Positions 1 to 5,771 of a stretch of 6,244 nucleotides of DNA are shown here, piece by piece (positions within the stretch are counted from its first letter, which is position 1; every line of letters begins with the position of its first letter). The notes under the pieces are model-generated. The model ran no database searches. It worked only from the letters and a program-made list of their open reading frames with translations, and had not been told where the DNA came from. Source of the stretch: Microcaldota archaeon (GTDB lineage Archaea; Micrarchaeota; Micrarchaeia; Micrarchaeales; Micrarchaeaceae); assembly GCA_013330215.1 (NCBI GenBank), contig DUIS01000077.1, positions 1-6,244 on the forward strand, given 5' to 3'. The translations under genes were made by a program, and so were the position numbers.

Positions 1-221
1 CCTTGCCCGCCGTTCGGTTCGCCCGCCGCGCCCTTTGCCGCGGACTTTGCGGCCATGCTGCATTCAGCATCAAGCCTGTCCCGGGGAGATTCGCGCATAT
101 TGACAACTCCGTGCCCCCTGAAGGTTGGCTGCCGTGCGAGAGCCTGATCCGGATACATGGCAAGTGCGGTTGCGGCCGCAACTGTAAGCACTATGCCTGG
201 ATGCTTTTTGAGCGTTTCCAT
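1..221 (-). CDS. Secreted or membrane-anchored protein of unknown function, N-terminal part
   Basis: Seen: an open frame begins at an ATG complementary to 219-221 and continues off the left edge (73 codons plus two bases visible). The N-terminus has the three parts of a Sec signal peptide: a short basic n-region (METLKKHPG), a hydrophobic core at residues 10-22 (IVLTVAAATALAM), and a c-region ending in ALA at residues 27-29, so cleavage after Ala29 is expected. If uncleaved it would be a single N-terminal membrane anchor. After it come polar residues and a small-residue stretch rich in Ala, Gly and Lys (about 58-73), which looks like a flexible linker. A GTGGT sequence lies 5 bp upstream of the start as a weak ribosome site. 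It follows sod on the same strand with a 50-bp gap, so it could be read from the sod promoter or from its own AT box. The rest of the protein is missing, so no family can be named. The opposite strand is also open here but shows no protein-like features. Confidence 0.6.
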   Translation of the reverse strand, partial: METLKKHPGIVLTVAAATALAMYPDQALARQPTFRGHGVVNMRESPRDRLDAECSMAAKSAAKGAAGEPNGGQ

Positions 222-250
222 TATACCACTATATAACGTTCAGCCAGACC

Positions 251-259
251 ATTTAATAT
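251..259 (-). promoter_or_regulatory. Possible TATA box for the secreted-protein gene
   Basis: On the minus strand the sequence ATATTAAAT is centred about 34 bp upstream of the ATG at 221, the same spacing as the stronger TATA boxes of the other minus-strand genes here. It implies a short leader of roughly 8-10 nt. A second AT-rich run (TTATATAG, about 227-234) is too close to the start to act as a TATA box. Assignment rests on spacing and composition only. Confidence 0.3.
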
Positions 260-271
260 CACTTTCTAATC

Positions 272-889
272 TCACTGCTTATATCTCTTGAAGCGCTCCT
301 CGACCTTCTTCCAGTCTATGTTTTCGACAAGCGCGCTCAGGTATGCGGCCCTGTCAGGCCCGAACTTGTGGTAGTATGCGTGCTCGAACGTATCGGCTGC
401 AATGAGCGGCATTGAGCCGATCATCCCCCCCTGGTTGTGAACGTCGTACAGGAAGTTCCTTGTCTTGCCGTCCGTAAGCGCATCGACCGAGAAAACAGCC
501 CAGCCCCTGCTTACCTTGCCCGTAGCTATGAAGCCCTCCTTCCAGTTATCGAAGGACCCGAAATCCTCCTTTATCCTTTTGATCACCTCCATGCTTTCGT
601 CGTATTTGCCGTCGCCGCCCATAGTGTCCCAGTAGACCTCGTGCAGCACCATGCCGTTGCCGTTCCACGTCTCCTCGAGCTTAAGCGACCTGAATACGCT
701 GTAGTTTGCGTTAGCCTTTGACTTGTCCACCACCTTCAGTTCGTTCTCTATCTCGTTCCTCTTGTTGACATAGCCCGCATAATGGGTGTCATGATGCCAT
801 TTGTAGGTCTCGGCATCCATAACTGCGCTTACGCTCCCTGGCGCTACCTGCATATCCTTTACCTTGTGGTCCGCATCTGTGTTTGTCAT
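272..889 (-). CDS. sod: Superoxide dismutase, Fe/Mn family
   Basis: This cytoplasmic enzyme converts superoxide to oxygen and hydrogen peroxide at a single Fe or Mn ion. With the ATG start at 889 it is 205 aa, normal for the family. All four metal ligands are visible: His32 (in KWHHDTHY), His83 (in VLHEVYW), and Asp166 and His170 in the signature DTFEHAYY. The second-shell His36 and gateway Tyr40 (GYVN) are also present. The N-terminal helical hairpin is followed by the alpha/beta C-terminal domain, ending in the family-typical NIDWKKVEERF. The usual Trp between Asp and Glu of the DxWEH signature is Phe, as in Sulfolobus-type enzymes. The metal-tuning region reads DVHNQGG (residues 149-155), giving both a His and a Gln as candidates for the residue that distinguishes Fe from Mn enzymes, so metal choice is left open. 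An in-frame GTG nine bases upstream would add three residues, but the ribosome site overlaps it, favouring the ATG. The gene is divergent from leuS. Confidence 0.96.
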   Translation of the reverse strand: MTNTDADHKVKDMQVAPGSVSAVMDAETYKWHHDTHYAGYVNKRNEIENELKVVDKSKANANYSVFRSLKLEETWNGNGMVLHEVYWDTMGGDGKYDESMEVIKRIKEDFGSFDNWKEGFIATGKVSRGWAVFSVDALTDGKTRNFLYDVHNQGGMIGSMPLIAADTFEHAYYHKFGPDRAAYLSALVENIDWKKVEERFKRYKQ

Positions 890-894
890 AATAT

Positions 895-900
895 CCACCC
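895..900 (-). promoter_or_regulatory. Ribosome binding site that fixes the sod start
   Basis: The minus-strand sequence GGGTGG lies five bases before the ATG at 889 and matches the GGTG-type Shine-Dalgarno core of archaea. It contains the bases of the upstream in-frame GTG (896-898), which itself has no comparable site in front of it. This supports initiation at the ATG rather than the GTG. Confidence 0.6.
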
Positions 901-920
901 GTTAGGCTTGGCAGACAAAC

Positions 921-930
921 TATTAAAATA
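921..930. promoter_or_regulatory. AT-rich TATA-like box in the sod/leuS divergent promoter region
   Basis: TATTAAAATA is the only strong TATA-like element in the short gap between the divergent sod and leuS genes. Read on the minus strand it is centred about 36 bp from the sod ATG, matching the other minus-strand promoters here and giving a leader of about 10 nt. Read on the plus strand it would start transcription near 950 and give leuS a leader of about 30 nt. It may serve both genes, or one may use a weaker neighbouring AT run. Confidence 0.4.
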
Positions 931-972
931 CTCTTTTACCATTCTAATCAGTATTCTACAGATTTTACAGAT

Positions 973-976
973 GGTG
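973..976 (+). promoter_or_regulatory. Ribosome binding site of leuS
   Basis: GGTG sits five bases upstream of the ATG at 982, a normal archaeal Shine-Dalgarno core and spacing. It confirms the chosen leuS start. Confidence 0.6.
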
Positions 977-981
977 CACTC

Positions 982-3867
982 ATGATTGACTACAGGAGCA
1001 TAGAGCAGAAATGGCAGAAGGCATGGGATGATGCAAAGGTGTTCGATCCAGAGCCTGATGAGCGGGAGCCCTTCATGATAACGGCCGCCTTCCCGTATGT
1101 CAATGCTCCGCAGCATATAGGACATATAAGGACCTACGGCACGACGGACACATACGCAAGGTACAAGAGGATGCAGGGCTTCAATGTGCTCTACCCGATG
1201 GCGCTCCACGCGACAGGAACCCCCGTCCTCGCATTCGCAAAGCGCATAGCAAACAAGGACAAAGAGCTGATAGACGAGCTGAGGATATTCCATGTTGCGG
1301 ACGATGACATAATGCGGATGTCCGACCCGGAATACATAGCGAGCTATTTCGCCAAGGAGATGGAGGGCGGGATGCGCGCTGCCGGCTACAGCATAGACTG
1401 GCGCAGGAAGTTCATATCGATAGAGCCGATATTCAGCAAGTTCGTCGAATGGCAGTTCTACAAGCTAAAGGAAAAGGGCTACATAACAAGGGGGAAGCAC
1501 CCGATAGGGTGGTGCACTAACGAGAAGAACGCGGTCGGGCAGCATGACACAAGGCACGATGTGCAGCCGGAGATACAGCAGGTCACTGTGGTGAAGTTCA
1601 AGGATCCGTCAAGCGGCATATTCTTCGGCTGCGCTACCTACAGGCCGGAGACGCTTTACGGGGTCACAAACATATTCGTGAACGGGAAGGCAAGGTACGT
1701 GATAGCGAATATCGACGGGAACAGGTATTACCTCACGAAAAAGGCCGCGGAGATGCTTGCCCTACAATTCAATATCGTGATAGAGAGCGAGCTTGACGGA
1801 AGCGAACTCCTATCGAAGAAGGCGGTAAACCCTATAGACAATTCTGAGGTGCCCATACTCCCTGGATTCTTTGTAAAGGAGGATACAGGCACAGGCGTAG
1901 TGATGAGCGTACCCGCTCATGCGCCCTTCGACTATGTTGCGCTGGAGCGCCTTAAGAGCGAGAATTATCCTATGCCCGAGATGCAGTACAAGAGGGTAGT
2001 TGTTGTGGAGAAGGGCGGCGACGGCATAGGGCTCGGAAGGTCGCTCAGCGATGTGAGCGCCGGACAAGCGAAGGCGGAACACCCCGAGGTGCCGGCCCTT
2101 GCCTATCTGGAATTGCTCCATGCGGACGACAAGGCGATAGATGACGTGGTGGAATTCGCAACCAAGCTGCTTTACCGTGAGGAATCGCACTGGGGCATAA
2201 TGGACGTTGGCGAGTTCAAGGGGATGAAGGAGCCCGAGGCAAGGGAGCTGATAAAGGCGAAGCTGCTGAAGGAGGGCAATGCATTCAACATACACACAGT
2301 GGCCAACGATGAGCCCGTATACTGCAGGTGCGGCACTAAGGTGATAGTCAACATAGTCGACCAGTGGTTCATAAACTATGGCGACAAGAAGTGGAAGGAT
2401 CTTGTAAAGGGGATGTTCCCGCACATGGCGATATATCCCGAGAAGCTGCGCCTTACCTTCGACAACCTCATAGACTGGATAGACCTAAGGGCGGCGGAGA
2501 GGTCGCAGGGGCTTGGCACGAAGTTCCCCTTCAGCGAGGGCCACATAATAGAGTCGCTTTCCGATTCGACGATCTACATGTGCTTCTACACCTTCGTGCA
2601 CATAATAAGGGCAAAGGATATTCGGGTGGACCAGCTCAAGCCGGAGTTCTTCGAGTACGTGATACTTGGCAGCGGCGGTGCTGACGCTGTCGAATCGGCT
2701 ACAGGCATAGATGCGGGCACCGTAAACCGCTGCAGGGAATCCTTCGAATACTGGTACAAAAACACATCGAGGCATTCCGCGCCTGACCTTGTCCCGAACC
2801 ACCTCATAATGTACATATTCAACCATGTTGGCATACTGAGGAAAGAGAACTGGCCCAAGCAGATAGTGGTCAACGGCTTCGTGAACTACGAGGGCGAGAA
2901 GATGAGCAAGAGCCTGGGCAACATAATACCGGTTGTCGATGGCATAGAGAAGTACGGAGCGGACCCGCTCAGGTTCATAGAGATCGCTGGCGCGGACCTC
3001 GACACCACCACCGAGTTCAGCGCCGACGGGGTGAGCAGCGTGCACGCAAGGAACAGCTACATACTCGAGTCGATAAAATCACTCTCGTCAATGAAGAGCA
3101 AGGAGCTCTCGCACATAGACTACTGGCTCTACTCAAAGCTGAACTCGAAGATAAGGAACGCGACATCGCACATGGAGGGCATCAGCCTCAAGAGCGCCTA
3201 TACCGAGATATACTACAATTCGATAAACGAGCTGAAGAGGTACATGGACCGTGGAGGCGACAACGGGATAGTGGTCAGGGAGTTCCTTGAGGACATGGTG
3301 CTCATGCTCGCGCCGATAATGCCGCACGTAGCAGAGGAGTTCTGGAGCATGCTGGGGAAGAGCACGCTAATCGCGAAGGAACGCTGGCCGATTGCGAACG
3401 ATAGCATGGTAAACGAGCCGGAGGAGATGGTAGAGGAGATAATAGACAGGACCATAGACGACATAAAGCAGAGCATAGAGCTGACCGCGAAGATAGGGGC
3501 GAACAAGGAGAAGAGGCCGAGCGAGATAAAGATAATAATAGCAAGCCCATGGAAATCAAAGGCCTACAACATGCTTGTGGCGAGGAAGAACATGAAGGAG
3601 GTGATGGAGAACGGCGAGCTTGCAGGCGTGGACAAGGAGGAGCTCTCTAAGTTCCTCTCGCAGTTCATGAAGCGCATAAACATGCTTGTGGCTAGGACGG
3701 AACTGGAGGAGGGGCTGCTCCTCAGGGCATTCGTAGAGGCGGAGGAGTACATATCAGACAAGTTCGGCAATGCGAAGATAGTCGCGGAGAGCGAGAAGGA
3801 CTCCAAGTCCGCAAGGGCCTCGCGCGCGCTTCCGGAAAAGCCAAGCATAGACATACTCTGGGATTGA
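982..3867 (+). CDS. leuS: Leucyl-tRNA synthetase, archaeal/eukaryotic type
   Basis: This cytosolic class Ia enzyme charges tRNA-Leu with leucine using ATP and edits mischarged products. At 961 aa it is complete and of usual archaeal length. In order: N-terminal catalytic half with PYVNAPQHIGHIR (HIGH at residues 45-48); the CP1 editing domain inserted from about residue 200, containing the threonine-rich TYRPETLYGVTN (219-230) and GTGVVMSVPAHAPFDY, whose Asp317 matches the conserved editing aspartate that reads the amino group; the return to the catalytic core with CRCGTKVIV, WIDLRAAERSQGLGT and the LeuRS hallmark ESLSDSTIYMCFYTF; KMSKS at 640-644; a helical anticodon-binding domain at about 690-830; and a C-terminal domain ending RALPEKPSIDIL, which in archaeal LeuRS contacts the long variable arm of tRNA-Leu. 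The start is supported by GGTG five bases upstream. It is immediately followed by the HAD gene and is divergent from sod. Codons are strongly biased to ATA and AGG. Confidence 0.98.
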   Translation: MIDYRSIEQKWQKAWDDAKVFDPEPDEREPFMITAAFPYVNAPQHIGHIRTYGTTDTYARYKRMQGFNVLYPMALHATGTPVLAFAKRIANKDKELIDELRIFHVADDDIMRMSDPEYIASYFAKEMEGGMRAAGYSIDWRRKFISIEPIFSKFVEWQFYKLKEKGYITRGKHPIGWCTNEKNAVGQHDTRHDVQPEIQQVTVVKFKDPSSGIFFGCATYRPETLYGVTNIFVNGKARYVIANIDGNRYYLTKKAAEMLALQFNIVIESELDGSELLSKKAVNPIDNSEVPILPGFFVKEDTGTGVVMSVPAHAPFDYVALERLKSENYPMPEMQYKRVVVVEKGGDGIGLGRSLSDVSAGQAKAEHPEVPALAYLELLHADDKAIDDVVEFATKLLYREESHWGIMDVGEFKGMKEPEARELIKAKLLKEGNAFNIHTVANDEPVYCRCGTKVIVNIVDQWFINYGDKKWKDLVKGMFPHMAIYPEKLRLTFDNLIDWIDLRAAERSQGLGTKFPFSEGHIIESLSDSTIYMCFYTFVHIIRAKDIRVDQLKPEFFEYVILGSGGADAVESATGIDAGTVNRCRESFEYWYKNTSRHSAPDLVPNHLIMYIFNHVGILRKENWPKQIVVNGFVNYEGEKMSKSLGNIIPVVDGIEKYGADPLRFIEIAGADLDTTTEFSADGVSSVHARNSYILESIKSLSSMKSKELSHIDYWLYSKLNSKIRNATSHMEGISLKSAYTEIYYNSINELKRYMDRGGDNGIVVREFLEDMVLMLAPIMPHVAEEFWSMLGKSTLIAKERWPIANDSMVNEPEEMVEEIIDRTIDDIKQSIELTAKIGANKEKRPSEIKIIIASPWKSKAYNMLVARKNMKEVMENGELAGVDKEELSKFLSQFMKRINMLVARTELEEGLLLRAFVEAEEYISDKFGNAKIVAESEKDSKSARASRALPEKPSIDILWD

Positions 3868-4515
3868 ATGGTTTCCAAAAAGGGGGGCATGGCAGGGAAG
3901 ATAGACCTATTCATATTCGACTGGGACGGAACGCTGAACAGCATGCGTCTGACAATGCGCATAAACGAGGCTGTCAAGAGGGCGCTAGGTGTGTGGAACA
4001 GGGACAGCAGCATAAAGGACCTGGACAGGATGGACTACAACCTGAAGAGGCAGCTGAAGGATGAGGAGAGGAAGCTCGACGTGCTCACCTTCCTGTTCGA
4101 CATATTCCTTAACTTCAGCAGGCCGAAGCTACACAACGACTCGGTAGAGCTGCTCAAGAAGCTTAGGGCGCGCCACAAGAGGATCGCCGTGCTCTCGAAC
4201 GGGAGGAGCCAGCGGCTCATCAAGGAAATAAAGTACCTCGGCATAGGCGACTACTTCGACTCTGTGGTAAGCGGCAGGCACATACACGAGATGAAGCCCA
4301 ACCCCACGGGGCTGAGAGCGATAGTAAAGGATTTCAAGGCTGACCCAAAGAGGACTGTGTACATAGGCGACATGGTTGATGATGTCATAACGGCCAAGCT
4401 CGCAAAGGTGAGGTCGTGCGCGGTGGCGAACGGCTTCGACAGCTACCACAAGCTGAGGAGCATAAAGCCGGATTACCTCTTCAGAAGCATAGAGGAGCTC
4501 AACAGGGCGGTGTAG
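3868..4515 (+). CDS. HAD-superfamily hydrolase, phosphoglycolate-phosphatase-like (subfamily IA)
   Basis: A 215-aa protein with all four HAD motifs: motif I FDWDGT (nucleophile Asp18, acid/base Asp20), motif II VLSNG (Ser110), motif III Lys143 in MKPNP, and motif IV YIGDMVDD (Asp168, Asp171, Asp172) for Mg binding. A helical cap insert at about residues 25-90, between motifs I and II, marks subfamily IA, the group containing phosphoglycolate phosphatase (Gph) and PpaX-like enzymes. The substrate cannot be read from the sequence; small phosphoesters such as 2-phosphoglycolate are the family expectation. The ATG follows the leuS TGA with no spacing, so translation is probably coupled and the two share a promoter. 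An in-frame ATG at 3889 (Met8) would give MAGKIDLFIFDWDGT, closer to the usual HAD start, but the preceding G-run sits almost against that ATG; either start is possible. It ends 24 bp from a convergent gene. Confidence 0.9.
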   Translation: MVSKKGGMAGKIDLFIFDWDGTLNSMRLTMRINEAVKRALGVWNRDSSIKDLDRMDYNLKRQLKDEERKLDVLTFLFDIFLNFSRPKLHNDSVELLKKLRARHKRIAVLSNGRSQRLIKEIKYLGIGDYFDSVVSGRHIHEMKPNPTGLRAIVKDFKADPKRTVYIGDMVDDVITAKLAKVRSCAVANGFDSYHKLRSIKPDYLFRSIEELNRAV

Positions 4516-4539
4516 GAAGAATTGGGACCGTGTCCTTAA

Positions 4540-4929
4540 TCAACCGCTAAGATAGGTGAGTACTTTTAGGTACATGACCTCCAATATTTCGAGCCCTGAC
4601 CCCTCCAGCGTGTGGCCCGTGGTTTTTGCCATATCCGGGCCGCACCAAATGCAATCGTATGTGGTAGGAATTCCGTAATCCTTTCGCAGCAATTCTAACT
4701 TAGGCTCGCCCACCACAAATTCCAAATGGCAACCCATCAACGTGATTTTGCATGGCATCAGATCTTCCAGGCTCATGTCTCTAAGCAGGGCATAGCTTAT
4801 AGCTTTTCCGTCCCTTGCAATACTGATTCTTGGCCCTTTCTCGCCCTTCGGCGTTGAAAACGCGTATATCAATGCATCTTCCACAGCTATAGGTCTTCTA
4901 TCTAGCAGATTTTTGTTTACTGTTGCCAT
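4540..4929 (-). CDS. Small protein of unknown function with a four-cysteine pattern
   Basis: I do not recognise this 129-aa protein. It looks soluble, with no signal peptide or membrane span. The first half alternates charged and short hydrophobic stretches (PRISIARDGKAISYALL), suggesting beta strands plus a helix. Cysteines fall as Cys60-x6-Cys67-His68 and Cys93-Ile-Trp-Cys96, with His106 nearby; such a spaced pair of Cys groups could bind zinc, but this is inference. The C-terminus (about 112-127) is a likely amphipathic helix. The case for a real gene is good: a strong TATA box centred 38 bp upstream, a GTGAT ribosome site three bases before the ATG, and an uninterrupted frame filling the space up to the convergent HAD gene. 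It lies downstream of the 207-aa unknown gene on the same strand with a 73-bp gap, but the internal TATA box argues for separate transcription. Codon use is less biased than in leuS and more AT-rich, which would fit a lineage-specific gene. Confidence 0.7.
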   Translation of the reverse strand: MATVNKNLLDRRPIAVEDALIYAFSTPKGEKGPRISIARDGKAISYALLRDMSLEDLMPCKITLMGCHLEFVVGEPKLELLRKDYGIPTTYDCIWCGPDMAKTTGHTLEGSGLEILEVMYLKVLTYLSG

Positions 4930-4961
4930 TAAATCACTATTGTAGTTTATTCAATAGACCG

Positions 4962-4972
4962 AAATATATAAA
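4962..4972 (-). promoter_or_regulatory. TATA box of the four-cysteine gene
   Basis: The minus strand reads TTTATATATTT, a near-ideal archaeal TATA box, centred 38 bp upstream of the ATG at 4929. Transcription would start about 12 nt before the ATG, leaving a short leader that contains GTGAT (4933-4937) as the ribosome site. Confidence 0.65.
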
Positions 4973-5002
4973 CGTTCCTGCACGGCGCTATGGGATTTAT
5001 TA

Positions 5003-5626
5003 TCAGGCGCTTGGCATCTGCCTTAGGAGTTGCGCATGCATCCTCCCTAGCTCGTTCAGGACTATTGACCTTACCTCTTCTACAGGGCTTGCGGAAGTGG
5101 AGACAGGCAGGAGGTTTTCCGCAATCAGTACCGCATCCTTTACCTTCCCGTGCTTGAAGCACATCTCGAGCAGACCTGTGGTCAATCCGAGTATGTCTTG
5201 CAGGTCTGTGTGATTTATGTCAGGATACAGGGAAAGATTCTCTATAAAGCATGATATGCCGGACACCACTCTTGCCTGCACCTTTAGGTCTTCGGCGGTC
5301 TGCTCTCCGGTGCGTGTGGGAATGGCAGTTGCCATCTTTATAAACCGGAGTACGGCGTCGCTGCCCCTCTTGTCCCATTTGCCTGACACAACGTTCCTTA
5401 CTATGCCAGAGGCGCCCGAGAGGACAGACTGGCTTCCCGCTGATGGCTTATTTCCGACAAGCGTGCTTTCTACCAAACCTGCCAGCGGGAGGATCACACC
5501 GACCCCAACCCGATTATCCCTTAGGAACGTGATATAGCCCACGACAGTTTCTCCGTTATCGCTGAACCCGCGAGCAAGCCTGTACACCTTTGAGGCAGCC
5601 CTTCCCTCAACATCCCTAGTTGCCAT
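5003..5626 (-). CDS. Protein of unknown function, 207 aa
   Basis: I do not recognise this protein. It has no signal peptide; the one hydrophobic stretch (VGVGVILPLAGLV, about 40-52) is short and glycine-rich, more like a buried strand-helix segment than a membrane span. The N-terminal half is rich in Gly, Ser and Val; the C-terminal half (about 105-205) looks helical. Residues 159-173 (HGKVKDAVLIAENLL) loosely follow the helix-B pattern of a tetratricopeptide-like repeat, but only one copy is visible, so this is a weak hint. The start is the ATG at 5626, preceded by GGTAATAAA and, 36 bp upstream, a clear TATA box. The protein begins MAT, as does the next gene downstream, but the two show no further similarity by eye. 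It is divergent from the TRAM gene. Its reality is supported by length, promoter and spacing, not by homology. Confidence 0.72.
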   Translation of the reverse strand: MATRDVEGRAASKVYRLARGFSDNGETVVGYITFLRDNRVGVGVILPLAGLVESTLVGNKPSAGSQSVLSGASGIVRNVVSGKWDKRGSDAVLRFIKMATAIPTRTGEQTAEDLKVQARVVSGISCFIENLSLYPDINHTDLQDILGLTTGLLEMCFKHGKVKDAVLIAENLLPVSTSASPVEEVRSIVLNELGRMHAQLLRQMPSA

Positions 5627-5657
5627 TTTATTACCATTAGACTAATCGCTCTTGCCC

Positions 5658-5665
5658 ATATATAA
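5658..5665 (-). promoter_or_regulatory. TATA box of the 207-aa unknown gene
   Basis: The minus strand reads CTTATATATGG across this point, with TTATATAT centred about 36 bp before the ATG at 5626. The spacing equals that of the neighbouring minus-strand gene and predicts a leader of about 10 nt. Confidence 0.6.
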
Positions 5666-5688
5666 GACTTATGTGCCGTTGGGAAAGG

Positions 5689-5697
5689 CTTTTAAAC
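5689..5697 (+). promoter_or_regulatory. TATA box and BRE-like element of the TRAM gene
   Basis: CTTTTAAAC is preceded by the purine-rich GGGAAAGG (5681-5688), resembling an archaeal BRE plus TATA pair. Its centre at about 5693 predicts transcription from about 5718, giving the TRAM gene a leader of roughly 50 nt, longer than the other leaders in this window. Confidence 0.5.
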
Positions 5698-5771
5698 CTA
5701 ATCATTCAAAACCTCTATGAATATACGGAGTAAGGCGTAACAGCTAATTCTACGTATGAGCAAAAGATGAA

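Noticed and set aside
3..236. Plus-strand open frame of 77 codons with several cysteines
   Set aside because: It begins with TTG at the window edge with no ribosome site in view and lies opposite a minus-strand frame with a clear signal peptide and upstream AT box.
437..721. Plus-strand open frame inside sod
   Set aside because: It is antisense to well-conserved superoxide dismutase sequence and has no recognisable features.
896..898. GTG as the sod start
   Set aside because: In frame and possible, but the best ribosome site overlaps it and is correctly spaced for the ATG at 889.
886..1293. Minus-strand open frame overlapping the sod start and leuS
   Set aside because: It spans the divergent promoter and the conserved HIGH region of leuS; its translation looks like a shadow.
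1510..1560. Apparent loss of a zinc ribbon in LeuRS (WCTNEKNAVGQHD)
   Set aside because: Archaeal LeuRS enzymes commonly lack the cysteine pairs at this position, so this is not a defect.
1810..2424. Long minus-strand frame (204 codons) within leuS
   Set aside because: Antisense to conserved LeuRS sequence; such frames arise from the GC and codon bias of the sense gene. The same applies to 2485-3045 and 3564-4013.
4525..4535. Small inverted repeat GGAC-CGT-GTCC between the convergent genes as a terminator
   Set aside because: A four-base stem with a three-base loop and no T-run is too weak to call.
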